Source: UBA1366 sp047602575
Lineage (GTDB): Bacteria > Bacillota > Clostridia > Oscillospirales > Ruminococcaceae
Direction: 5' to 3'
Length of the DNA: 64,000 nt
NCBI GenBank assembly: GCA_047602575.1
Contig: JASGGY010000002.1
Span: 62,001 to 126,000 of the forward strand
Within the stretch, counting starts at the first letter, position 1. Each line of letters begins with the position of its first letter. The translations under genes and the position numbers were made by a program. A model generated the notes under the pieces. The model was not told the origin of the DNA. It made no database searches and was given only the letters and a program-made list of their open reading frames with translations. Of this stretch, positions 30,676 to 38,819 are shown in pieces.

Positions 30676-32676
30676 ATGAAAAAACGATTTTTGCACGCTA
30701 TCATTCTATCTGCACTACTCCTGTTGCTTCCGGCATGTACGGATTCCGACGGGGGTAGAAATTCTGACGGAGCGCAGACCTCTGTCACTTCACAGACTTC
30801 GGATTTTGTGAGTTCCGATACGGATTCAATTCCTGTAAACGAAGTAAAAGACATCGACCTGTCAAACTATGCCATGTCCGGTCAAAAACAGCTTTATGCC
30901 TTGTCCGATGAAATTGCCGCGGACGGATATCATCTTATAAATGCCTCATTCTATGATGATAACAGCCTTCTGCTAATCTATTGCGATGATGCCGGAAACG
31001 GAAAAATCACAGTGTTTTCTTTGTCCGACGCAACGCGGAAGGATGTGTGGCAGGGGAAATTTTCCGATGATAACGGCTCCAACATGAATTTTGCAACCAC
31101 AAAGATTCTGTCATCTTCACCGTTAATTTTTTTCGATCAGACAACCGGTAATATCTATTGTCTTGATGATGCGAGCGGCAAACTGAGCTGTTATGCGCTA
31201 AATACGGAATCCGGCGTGGCAGTTTATGATAAGAGCAGCAATAAAATCTTCTACACTTCAAATAATATGCTTTATTCAGCAGATGCCGCAACCGGTAATA
31301 AGGAAAATCTGCCGCTGAGTATGTATTATCAGGATGTGCAGATATATGGGATGTCGGATGCCCATACAATTTATGCCGGTGCGACGGATGCTTTATTGCA
31401 AAAGAAAGTCGCCTTTTATTATGACCTGAACAGTCGCACCGTCACGGCACAATATGATGCTTCCGTATTAGAAACAAGATTCAGCTATTGCCCGTCAGGC
31501 ACTGCATACGTGCAGGAGAAGGACGGAATAATACAATCCGTCGGCTGTTACCGTGGAGAGAATGCTGTTTGCGCAAAGCCAAAGGGAATTGCCGGAGATA
31601 ACAACTATACAATCTGCGGTGATTCCGTTCTCAGCATTGATTATAAAGATATGAAAACGTTGCAGCTATCTGCAATGAACTTGTTCACCGGGGATTTATA
31701 CAGTACTTCATTCCTGAATAAAGCGTTCACCGGTCAGCCGTCCGGCTCTGCGGATATGCCGCTGCAGCTGCTTTCCAGCGATGCCTATTCCGAAACGCAG
31801 AATCTGTATCTGTTGTGCGTACCGGATGAAATCTACATCAAGCAATTGATTCTATGGAAACCGGATGCTGCCAATGAGCAAGCGGAGCTTACCGCGGAAT
31901 CGAAACCGATTAAGGAACTGAGTATTTCCACCGAAAAAACCTACGGCGAAGTGACGGAGTATGCGAATGAACTTGAGCAGAAATATAACGTTGAAATTGT
32001 TCTCGGAAAAAATACCGCGGGTCTGAAAAGTTCCTATGATTACGCAATCTGTGAGAATAAAGCTGTCATTATGAAAGCTCTTAAAACGATGGACAAGGCG
32101 ATGGCTAAATACCCGCAGAACTTCTTTGCGCAATTTCGTGAAAACTCAAACGGTGTGGTATTGATTCTCACCGGAGGAGAATTCAAGGCTAATTTTATTA
32201 ATATCGGAGAAGCCGGTGCGTATTCCGAGCAAAGCAATGGTTGTTATAAAGCGGTTTTTAACGCGAATTATTATGATGAAAAAGAGTATGCTCTGTTATC
32301 GATTCAGTTTTATCATGAAATCAGCCATTTAATTGATTACCATCTGATGGAAAAGAAGTTATTTGATGCGGATGAATGGGAAGCACTAAATCCGGATGGA
32401 TTTGAATATTACAATAGGTATGGTCAGGATGAAAACAATCAAAACACACCCTACTGCATGTTTTATGACAAAAACAAGAATGTGTACTTTTATTTAACAT
32501 ACGCCAAGACCAATATTTATGAGGATCGGGCAACTTTGATGGAATTGATGATGTCTGGTGATGACATCAGTTCCTATCCGCATTTGAAAGAAAAAGCAGC
32601 GCTTTTCAGCAGCGTAATACGCAAAGGTTTTGACACCACGGGATGGGGCAAGACAACGTGGGAGTCTTGGAAATAG
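30676..32676 (+). CDS. Lipoprotein with putative zinc-metallopeptidase domain
   Basis: The 666-residue protein has a lipoprotein signal (LLLLLPACTDSDGG, Cys near residue 21) and a Ser/Thr linker. A region of about 350 residues of repeated beta strands (ISLSDAT-like, GNIYCLDDASGKL, NKIFYTSNNMLYSADAATG) resembles a propeller. The C-terminal domain has FYHEISHLIDYH, the HExxH zinc motif, and further on NIYEDRATLMELM, where an acidic residue could be the third ligand. It has its own promoter and terminator and lies between relaxase and coupling-protein genes. It probably acts on the cell surface. The exact peptidase family is uncertain. Confidence 0.7.
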   Translation: MKKRFLHAIILSALLLLLPACTDSDGGRNSDGAQTSVTSQTSDFVSSDTDSIPVNEVKDIDLSNYAMSGQKQLYALSDEIAADGYHLINASFYDDNSLLLIYCDDAGNGKITVFSLSDATRKDVWQGKFSDDNGSNMNFATTKILSSSPLIFFDQTTGNIYCLDDASGKLSCYALNTESGVAVYDKSSNKIFYTSNNMLYSADAATGNKENLPLSMYYQDVQIYGMSDAHTIYAGATDALLQKKVAFYYDLNSRTVTAQYDASVLETRFSYCPSGTAYVQEKDGIIQSVGCYRGENAVCAKPKGIAGDNNYTICGDSVLSIDYKDMKTLQLSAMNLFTGDLYSTSFLNKAFTGQPSGSADMPLQLLSSDAYSETQNLYLLCVPDEIYIKQLILWKPDAANEQAELTAESKPIKELSISTEKTYGEVTEYANELEQKYNVEIVLGKNTAGLKSSYDYAICENKAVIMKALKTMDKAMAKYPQNFFAQFRENSNGVVLILTGGEFKANFINIGEAGAYSEQSNGCYKAVFNANYYDEKEYALLSIQFYHEISHLIDYHLMEKKLFDADEWEALNPDGFEYYNRYGQDENNQNTPYCMFYDKNKNVYFYLTYAKTNIYEDRATLMELMMSGDDISSYPHLKEKAALFSSVIRKGFDTTGWGKTTWESWK

Positions 32677-32768
32677 CGGGACAGATAAATTTGATATTCT
32701 TGCCTTTTTATGCCCGAATTAAAAACTTTAAATAAATAACTGTGCGCTGAAAACGCTTAATAGAAGAT

Positions 32769-32796
32769 AAAAAAGACCTCTCACGGGGTCTTTTTT
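32769..32796 (+). terminator. Strong intrinsic terminator
   Basis: AAAAAAGACC pairs exactly with GGTCTTTTTT across an 8-base loop. The following T-rich stretch runs into the ribosome site of the next gene. Confidence 0.9.
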
Positions 32797-32818
32797 ATTT
32801 TCGGAAGGAGTGAGTAGG

Positions 32819-34177
32819 ATGAATAAACGCTTATTTGTAGACATGGACGGAACATTGGCGCGCTTTCATGATGAAGTACAGTACCTAGAGCGGATGTATG
32901 AGCAGGGCTTTTTTGAGAATCTCCAGCCCTTTGACAATCTGGTTTCGGGCTTAAAGCAGTTTGTGCGGAAGAATCCGGACGTTGAAGGCTTTATCCTCTC
33001 CGGCGCGGTCGTCGGCGAGCCGCCCTTTTGCGTGGAGGAGAAAAACCGTTGGCTTGACAGAAACCTGCCGGAGATCGACAAAGACCACCGGATATTCACG
33101 AAAATCGGCAAGCATAAATCGGAGTTTATCGCCGGTGGCATCTCAAAGGAGGATTACCTCCTCGACGACTACAACGTCGTGCCGGACGATCGCCCGAACA
33201 GACACGTCATCGCGTCACTGTTTATCAATCAGTGCTATGTCAGCCTGGTGGAGTATCTGCATAAAAACGAGCTGCTGAGCCTGCCGCGCCGGGTGGATTT
33301 CATCCTCGATGAGTTCGGTAATATGGTGCGCATCCCCGGCATGGACAACAAAATCACCGTCAGCGCCGGATGCAACATCCTGTGGCATCTGTTCATACAG
33401 GACTTAAACCAGCTCGACACCAAATACGAAAAGGAAGCCAAGACCATCCGGGGCAACTGCGGCAATTTCATCTACATTTTGTCCAACGACAACGACACCA
33501 ACGAGTACGTCAGCAAGATGCTCGGACAGGAAACCAAGGAGTACACAACCTACGACGGCAAGCTCGATGAATGGCTCTCCCACCAGAGCCAGCACCAAAA
33601 GGGCAGAGCGCTGTTCTTCGGCGACGAGCTGCGGCGCTTTAAATACGGCGAAACTGTCGTCATCCGCAGCCGGATGAACCCCATCTATTCCCGGTTCAAG
33701 CCGTTTTACAAGCTGGGACTTCCGGTGGCGAAACTCAGGGACATCCCATTGCAGGACAACCGCCGCGCGTTGGCGGACAGCCTGTTCCCATTCGACCTCA
33801 TCGACGGTGCAAAACCGCTTCCGCTGGGGGAATGGGACGAACAGGAGGTTTCTGTCGGAAATGTTGTTCGCATGGAAGCGTCGAAACCCGGCACCCGCAG
33901 ACCGCCTGTGCGTCCTGCATTTGACAAGTCCATTCTGTCCCCGCGCAGATCCTCCTCCGGAACAGACGGCGACCGCCGCGGCGATGTAAAGATTTCCGCC
34001 CTCAAGGCAGCACTGCAGCAGATTGATACGGTTACAAACGGCGAGTTCGGCAACTGCCTGACCGAGCGCGATTTCGAGCAGTGCATGACGATGCTCAAGC
34101 GTGTCAAAATGAAACGCCAGATGGAAGCCGAACAGGTTGAAACCCTGATGAATTACATCAAATCAAACGGAAAGTAG
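32819..34177 (+). CDS. Chimeric HAD-phosphatase / truncated VirD4
   Basis: ATG 32819 follows GGAAGGAG. Residues 1-118 match the NT5C-type HAD phosphatases of ICEs: RLFVDMDGTLARFHDE has the catalytic D-x-D, FILSG is motif II and DYLLDDYN the last acidic motif. From about residue 120 the sequence is the C-terminal half of a VirD4/TraG coupling protein: VVPDDRPNRHVIASLFINQC, Walker B VDFILDEFGNM, ETIRGNCGNFIYILS, and KYGETVVIRSRMNPIYSRFK. The membrane part and Walker A of VirD4 are absent. The frame is open throughout, so this looks like an in-frame deletion fusion. It should not pump DNA. The HAD part may still fold. Confidence 0.82.
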   Translation: MNKRLFVDMDGTLARFHDEVQYLERMYEQGFFENLQPFDNLVSGLKQFVRKNPDVEGFILSGAVVGEPPFCVEEKNRWLDRNLPEIDKDHRIFTKIGKHKSEFIAGGISKEDYLLDDYNVVPDDRPNRHVIASLFINQCYVSLVEYLHKNELLSLPRRVDFILDEFGNMVRIPGMDNKITVSAGCNILWHLFIQDLNQLDTKYEKEAKTIRGNCGNFIYILSNDNDTNEYVSKMLGQETKEYTTYDGKLDEWLSHQSQHQKGRALFFGDELRRFKYGETVVIRSRMNPIYSRFKPFYKLGLPVAKLRDIPLQDNRRALADSLFPFDLIDGAKPLPLGEWDEQEVSVGNVVRMEASKPGTRRPPVRPAFDKSILSPRRSSSGTDGDRRGDVKISALKAALQQIDTVTNGEFGNCLTERDFEQCMTMLKRVKMKRQMEAEQVETLMNYIKSNGK

Positions 34178-34178
34178 G

Positions 34179-34206
34179 TGCCGGTATATCCGGCATTTTT
34201 CTTTTC
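34179..34206 (+). terminator. Short hairpin terminator/attenuator
   Basis: TGCCGG-TATAT-CCGGCA followed by TTTTTCTTTT. The next ribosome site begins directly after the T-run. Confidence 0.7.
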
Positions 34207-34219
34207 GGAAGGAATTGTT

Positions 34220-34960
34220 ATGAGAAAAACAATAAGCAGCTATTTCCACCTGCCCAATGAGATCCTCAGCTGCGGGCTGACCGGAACAGAGCTGGCGGTC
34301 GCCGTACACCTGTACAGCCTCCAGTCCGCCGGGCGGCAGACAAATCTCCTCGGCGGCTGCGTGAAGGTGCGGCAGGAAACCCTCTGCACCCTGTGCGGCA
34401 TCAGCCTGGCTTCCGTCAAGCGTGCGGTAGTGCGGCTGATGGAGATCGGCATCATTACTTCGGCGACGCGAACAGTCCGCCGGGATCGAATGCTCGGAAC
34501 GTATACCTACTGCCTGAAGCTGTTCCCGAACAGACGGGCGTACTTTCGTGTCTTCCGGGCGGCGATCCGGAAGCTGCCGGCAAACCTCCTGCGCACGTAT
34601 CTCTATGCGGTAAAAAGAAAAACCTCCGGCATCGGAGGCTTTTTCAAGAGCTATTCAGAGCTTGCACTGGAGCTGGGGATGAAACGAAGCGATATAATCA
34701 AACAGATGACTGCTTTAAGCAACCTGGGGCTGCTCCGTCGCATCCGGAAGCGCACCTCCTGCGGGGATTACACAGACAACACCTACATCGTTGTTGTATT
34801 TGTACAGGGCAGGGTAAGAGCAAAGGCTCCGTCGATCCTACTCGACGAAGCCCCCATTGTATGCACGAAGCACACAGCAATTATAATTGTTAAGAACATC
34901 ATACAACGCCTCTGTGCATTTGTCAAGGGTTTTCCAAAAATATTTTTTGCTTCCGGGTAA
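34220..34960 (+). CDS. Winged-helix DNA-binding protein
   Basis: ATG 34220 follows CGGAAGGA; the longer frame starts inside the hairpin. The 246-residue protein has an N-terminal helical wHTH (YFHLPNEILSCGLTGTELAV, LCTLCGISLASVKRAVVRLM, EIGIITSATRT). A second helix-turn-helix-like part lies around residues 150-185 (ELALELGMKRSDIIKQMTAL, SNLGLLRRIRK). Two linked winged helices recall plasmid replication initiators or GntR-like regulators of ICEs. The last 40 residues are hydrophobic and may result from truncation. Role inferred: element replication or control. Confidence 0.6.
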   Translation: MRKTISSYFHLPNEILSCGLTGTELAVAVHLYSLQSAGRQTNLLGGCVKVRQETLCTLCGISLASVKRAVVRLMEIGIITSATRTVRRDRMLGTYTYCLKLFPNRRAYFRVFRAAIRKLPANLLRTYLYAVKRKTSGIGGFFKSYSELALELGMKRSDIIKQMTALSNLGLLRRIRKRTSCGDYTDNTYIVVVFVQGRVRAKAPSILLDEAPIVCTKHTAIIIVKNIIQRLCAFVKGFPKIFFASG

Positions 34961-35217
34961 GGGGTAGGGTCCAAAATGAGCTGTCAGGTATAATACCCAC
35001 TAAAGCTTTATCTTTCCGAAGAAAAAAATAGATTTTAGTCTTACTGGTTTGAATAAACTTATACTGCGGGTATAAGCTTTTTTATACGGTGAAAAGAGAA
35101 AATGCCGGATTTTTTGCGCGTATGAACTTTTCGGGCTGAATTGACGTATTTGCGCGAAGAAACATTTTTTCTTTCGGAAGATAAACGCCAGAATTTTAAA
35201 CAAAAGGAGCTTTTTTT
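34961..35217. other. Intergenic region before methyltransferase
   Basis: No gene seen in 257 bp. It contains a hairpin with a T-run at 35056-35083, a TATAAT at about 34991, and AAAGGAG just before ATG 35218. Confidence 0.5.
35056..35083 (+). terminator. Probable intrinsic terminator
   Basis: CTTATAC-TGCGG-GTATAAG followed by CTTTTTT. Confidence 0.6.
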
Positions 35218-37302
35218 ATGGGGAGAGGTCAGAAAAATTTTGTTTCGAGAACACTTGCACGGATTTTTGAGTATCTGCTGACTGAGGGCAGCACAAATGC
35301 CGAGGCAGGTGTCTTTCTGCGGCAGGTGCTGTTTTGCCTGTACTGTGACCGGACAGGCATTTTTCTGGGGCGGCAGTTTGAAAGCGCCGTCCGCCGGTCG
35401 AATGAGGACGGATCAGATTTGCCGGCGGGGCTGGAAGCCGTATTTTCGTTTCTGCCGCCCGTGCTGGAATGCACACCGGTGCAGATTGCGCCGTCCGCCA
35501 AGCTGCGGGAGCTGCTGCTTGCGGCGTGCGCGGTAGACTGGACGGCATTTGACCCGTCGATGTTCGGCTCGCTGTATCAGCTGGCGCTTGCCGAGAGCCA
35601 GCGGGACGGTTTGGGAATCCACTATACGGCGAAGCACAGCGTGGTGCGGCTGCTGGACGATCTTTTCGCGGATGCGTACCGCGCCGAACAGAAAGCGCTT
35701 GCGCCGGCGGATCAGGATCAGGCAGCTGCTTTTCTTGCAAAGCTAGAACAGACGGCTGTGCTGGATCCTGCCTGCGGCTGCGGGAACATCCTGACGGCGG
35801 CGTATGAGGAAATCCGGACATTGGAGCTGGATACGCTCGCCGGCGCAGGTATGAAAGCGAACAGAAGCCGGATTCATCCTGCGAACTTCTGCGGCGTGGA
35901 ATACCGGGACGACGCGGCGATGCTTTGCAGAACAGCGCTGTTCCTTCAGCAGCGGCTGCTGGACATCCGGTTCGCCGACAAGCTGGAGCAAAGGCTTCCG
36001 AGCGTTGATACCTATGTGGAGTTCGGGAACATCCAAGCCGGCAATGCGCTGCGGATGGACTGGGACGAGGTGTTCCCGCAAGCAGCTCATCGGTATATTG
36101 CCGGAAACCCGCCGTTTATCTCATCCGCCAATCAGTCCGACACACAGCGTGCGGATATGGAAAGGCTATTCTCGTGTGAAAGAAGATTGCTGGATTACTG
36201 TGCCGGCTGGGTGAAGAAATCGGCGCAGTATAGTTCCGGAACAGACATCCGGTGCGGACTGATCCTCACCAGCTCCGTCTGCCAGGGCATACAGATGGCA
36301 ACGGTATGGAGGGATGTGATCCGCTCCGGTATTTCTATCAATTTCGCGCATCGTCCGTTTTCCTGGTATACCGCTGACGACCTCCAGCCCTGGGGTGTCG
36401 CGCAGGTGAAATGCGTGATTGTGGGCTTTTCGGCGGTTGAAACGTCCGAGAACAGGCTGTATGAATACGATGTTGACTCCAATCCGGTAAAAGTCCGGGT
36501 CGTTGAGCATATCAATCCGTACCTGCTGGATGCCCGGGACATCTTCCCGCGGGAACTAAAAACAAACAAGTCGGAGCTGCCGGCGATGTGTCAGGGCAAG
36601 GCGCTTCCTTCCGGAACAGTCATTTACACCGAAGGCGACCGTGCGCGGTGCATTGCCGCGGGAACTGAAGAAGCGGAAAAGTTTATGCTGTATCTGACTG
36701 CGGAGGATATGCTGACCGGGCGGGCGCGTTACATCATGCCGGCGGCAAAGCCTGAGCCGAACAGTTATCTTGTTATCCCGCGGCACAGCTCGGAGAAGCG
36801 GCGGTACATCCCAATCGGATTCTTTGAAGACGAACAGCTTCGGTGCAACGACAGCGTTCATGTCATCGAGGGTGCGGATTTGTTTCTTTTCGGGCTGCTT
36901 ACGTCGTCCATGCATATGGCGTGGACATCGGCGGTCTGCGGCCGGCTGGAGATGCGATACCGGTACTCGAACACGCTGGTTTACAACAACTTCCCCGTCA
37001 TCACGCCGGCGCAGCGGCAGCGGGAGGTCATTTCGCAGCGCGCGCGGGAGGTGCTGACGGTGCGCGGCAGCATCAACATGAGTCTGGGCTGCTATGACGT
37101 ATCGGGTTATGTTCACCGAAAAAGCCCGGAAAGAACTGAAGAAGCTGGATCGACAGACGGCGGCATTTCTGACCGGCTGGATTCACAGGAATCTGGAGGG
37201 CTGCGAAAATCCCCGCGCACACGGGAAAGGTTTGACGGCAAACAACGCAGGACTCCGGCGGTACCGCGTTGGCGATTACCGGCTGATTGCAGAGATTCGT
37301 GA
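35218..37302 (+). CDS. Type IIL-like N6-adenine methyltransferase, 3' end lost
   Basis: The frame has an MmeI-like helical spacer near the start (RQVLFCLYCDRTGIFLG). SAM-binding motif I is LDPACGCGNILTAAYEE near residue 183, and catalytic motif IV is AGNPPFISS near residue 300. A target-recognition region follows. Typical Type IIL proteins have an N-terminal nuclease domain, absent here, so this would be a methyltransferase without cutting activity. After about residue 625 (37093) the frame runs through the relE gene in another phase (SGYVHRKSPERTEE), so the natural C-terminus is missing. AAAGGAG precedes the ATG. The catalytic core is complete. Activity without the C-terminus is uncertain. 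Confidence 0.8.
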   Translation: MGRGQKNFVSRTLARIFEYLLTEGSTNAEAGVFLRQVLFCLYCDRTGIFLGRQFESAVRRSNEDGSDLPAGLEAVFSFLPPVLECTPVQIAPSAKLRELLLAACAVDWTAFDPSMFGSLYQLALAESQRDGLGIHYTAKHSVVRLLDDLFADAYRAEQKALAPADQDQAAAFLAKLEQTAVLDPACGCGNILTAAYEEIRTLELDTLAGAGMKANRSRIHPANFCGVEYRDDAAMLCRTALFLQQRLLDIRFADKLEQRLPSVDTYVEFGNIQAGNALRMDWDEVFPQAAHRYIAGNPPFISSANQSDTQRADMERLFSCERRLLDYCAGWVKKSAQYSSGTDIRCGLILTSSVCQGIQMATVWRDVIRSGISINFAHRPFSWYTADDLQPWGVAQVKCVIVGFSAVETSENRLYEYDVDSNPVKVRVVEHINPYLLDARDIFPRELKTNKSELPAMCQGKALPSGTVIYTEGDRARCIAAGTEEAEKFMLYLTAEDMLTGRARYIMPAAKPEPNSYLVIPRHSSEKRRYIPIGFFEDEQLRCNDSVHVIEGADLFLFGLLTSSMHMAWTSAVCGRLEMRYRYSNTLVYNNFPVITPAQRQREVISQRAREVLTVRGSINMSLGCYDVSGYVHRKSPERTEEAGSTDGGISDRLDSQESGGLRKSPRTRERFDGKQRRTPAVPRWRLPADCRDS

Positions 37303-37363
37303 AAATGAAATTGTAATTTATCTCCTGAACATCGGACACCGGAGCAATGTGTATATGGCATAG
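37094..37363 (+). CDS. RelE/ParE-family toxin without adjacent antitoxin
   Basis: The 89-residue protein is a complete RelE-type toxin: MTYRVMFTEKARKELKKLD, a helical TAAFLTGWIHRNLEGC part, the conserved GLRRYRVGDYRLIAEI strand pair and IYLLNIGHRSNVY at the end. These toxins cleave ribosome-bound mRNA. In this subgroup the antitoxin gene normally lies just upstream and overlaps the start. Here methyltransferase sequence is found instead, so the antitoxin appears deleted. Expression would depend on the methyltransferase transcript, as no separate ribosome site is obvious. Confidence 0.85.
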   Translation: MTYRVMFTEKARKELKKLDRQTAAFLTGWIHRNLEGCENPRAHGKGLTANNAGLRRYRVGDYRLIAEIRENEIVIYLLNIGHRSNVYMA

Positions 37364-37399
37364 GGTTCTGGAATTATTCTTTTTCGGACCGTTTTACGT

Positions 37400-37414
37400 G
37401 TGTCACCGTGACAC
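37400..37414. repeat. 15-bp palindrome, copy 7
   Basis: Perfect GTGTCACCGTGACAC, 36 bp after the relE stop. It is the last copy before the chromosome. Confidence 0.8.
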
Positions 37415-38076
37415 ATTCTTTGCTCTCATTAGCGCAAAGTCCAACAAATGAAAAAAATATTGTCAGGAGTATTGACAGCTCGCACTTTTTGTGCTATTTT
37501 TCGTGCTATACTGTAGAACAAAAAAATAACAAAAAGCGCTCCACAGGCGGCGAACTTGCTTCCAACAAGCTCACCGCCCATCATCAAACAGATGCACGAA
37601 CATCTGAAAGACTTAGTGAAATGCTATTATCGTGTACTCTTGTACATGATTTATAGAGTTTTGTCAAGAGCTTTTCAGAGAGTTTTGCGGACGATCTGAA
37701 AGGCTCTTTCGCTTTGCTTTTTAAGGTAATAACTTCTTTTGAAGCTATTATAAATACAATTGAATCGTTGTTTATACGACAAAGTCAAAGGGCTATTGCT
37801 CTTTGACGGGGCGTTCTATGCACGCGTTGTCCTGATAACAACCAGACTCAATGCCATTTGCAGTATTCATGTGTTATCATGAATTACAAGGCTTTGATGA
37901 AAGAAAAGAGTAGGTTTGAAACAGCCACCGCACAACCGTGTTTCCGTCCAATTCGCAAGGGACATTTAAATAAAGAAATCATAATAATTACGCGGCAGGC
38001 TGGACTTGACTGGTCTGTCCGTTTTTATTTAATACGGGAGGGGTACAAATAATTACAGAGCTGTTTTAAAACGAAA
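37415..38076. other. Non-coding right end of the element
   Basis: No credible gene; short frames here lack ribosome sites. Visible items are TTGACA at 37473-37478 and inverted repeats GTCAAAG/CTTTGAC (37783-37806) and ATTCATG/CATGAAT (37864-37883). A short hairpin GGAC/GTCC followed by a T-run lies near 38000. ICE ends often hold integrase arm sites, but no integrase gene is present. The exact junction with the chromosome cannot be placed. Confidence 0.45.
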
Positions 38077-38122
38077 TCGGAGCGCAGCAGAATCTCTATC
38101 ATGAAATTCCGCCGCACTCCGA
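38077..38122 (-). terminator. Terminator of tRNA-Lys
   Basis: On the minus strand a long GC-rich stem (GAGTGCGGCGGAAT with ATTCTGCTGCGCTC, some G-U pairs) follows the tRNA and leads into a T-rich stretch. Confidence 0.7.
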
Positions 38123-38127
38123 ATGCT

Positions 38128-38203
38128 TGGTGAGCTATCGGGGACTCGAACCCCGGACCCTTTGATTAAAAGTCAAATGCTCTGCCAACTGAGCTAATAA
38201 CTC
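38128..38203 (-). tRNA. tRNA-Lys (UUU)
   Basis: The minus strand folds as a complete tRNA. The acceptor stem is GAGTTAT/ATAGCTC. The D arm is AGCTCAGTTGGCAGAGC-like. The anticodon loop CTTTTAA has anticodon TTT, and the T arm is GGGTTCGAGTCCC-like. CCA is encoded (38128-38130). It lies at the boundary between element-type and chromosome-type genes. tRNA 3' ends are frequent ICE attachment sites, and the element lies on its 3' side. Confidence 0.95.
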
Positions 38204-38220
38204 GAATAAACAGCTTTATA

Positions 38221-38249
38221 ATTATAACACTCCGTTTTCTGCTTGTCAA
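38221..38249 (-). promoter_or_regulatory. Promoter of tRNA-Lys
   Basis: On the minus strand TTGACA (38244-38249), 17 bp, TATAAT (38221-38226). The start would be about ten bases before the tRNA. Confidence 0.85.
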
Positions 38250-38315
38250 GGCTTTTTTGAAAAATTTTCGCGTTTTTTTGCCGTCTGCACCGTTTTCGCT
38301 TGTCGGAACGCGGCG

Positions 38316-38819
38316 CTATGCCATGTCGAACGCGAAAATATAGTCGTCCATCACAAACCCGCCGCCGATGTCCTTGACCTGCTCGCGCTCAATGTGCATC
38401 CCGAAACGCTTGTATGCCGCGATTGCGCCCACGTTGCCGCGATTGACCGTCAGCCAGAGCTTTGTCAGCCGTTCCCGCGCGGCGATGTCTTTGAGGAAAC
38501 GGAAGGCTTCGCCCGCCAGCCCGCACCCGCGATAATCCCGCCGGATGTAGAGCTTCGACAAAAACAGCGTCCCTTCTGTCGGCTGATAGGCGAAATACCC
38601 CGCCGTTTCGCCGCCGACTGTAACGGTGTAATACACATACCCCGCCGCAATCTGCGCCTGCATCGCCACAGCGGACTGGAACCGTTCGACCATGTAGTCA
38701 ATTTGTTCCGCCCCAATCATGCCGGAAAAGCACTCGTGCCAGATTTCGTCAGCGAGCTGTGCCGTCTGCGCGATCTCGGCGGGGGTTATTACCGGGTGAA
38801 ATGCGGTTGCCGTCTGCAT
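38316..38819 (-). CDS. GNAT-family N-acetyltransferase
   Basis: The 167-residue protein has the GNAT pattern: strand pair YVYYTVTVGGETAGYFAY, LFLSKLYIRRDYRGCGLAGEA as motif A with the acetyl-CoA loop (R-x-x-G-x-G/A), and LWLTVNRGNVGAIAAYKRFG as motif B. The N-terminus (EIWHECFSGMIGAEQIDYMV) is typical of small-molecule or peptide acetyltransferases. The start overlaps the upstream DUF815 stop by one base, so they are co-translated. Substrate unknown. Confidence 0.88.
   Translation of the reverse strand: MQTATAFHPVITPAEIAQTAQLADEIWHECFSGMIGAEQIDYMVERFQSAVAMQAQIAAGYVYYTVTVGGETAGYFAYQPTEGTLFLSKLYIRRDYRGCGLAGEAFRFLKDIAARERLTKLWLTVNRGNVGAIAAYKRFGMHIEREQVKDIGGGFVMDDYIFAFDMA

Noticed and set aside
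37408..38052. Two small frames in the right end of the element
   Set aside because: They have no ribosome site, no hydrophobic or motif pattern, and the first begins inside a palindrome copy.
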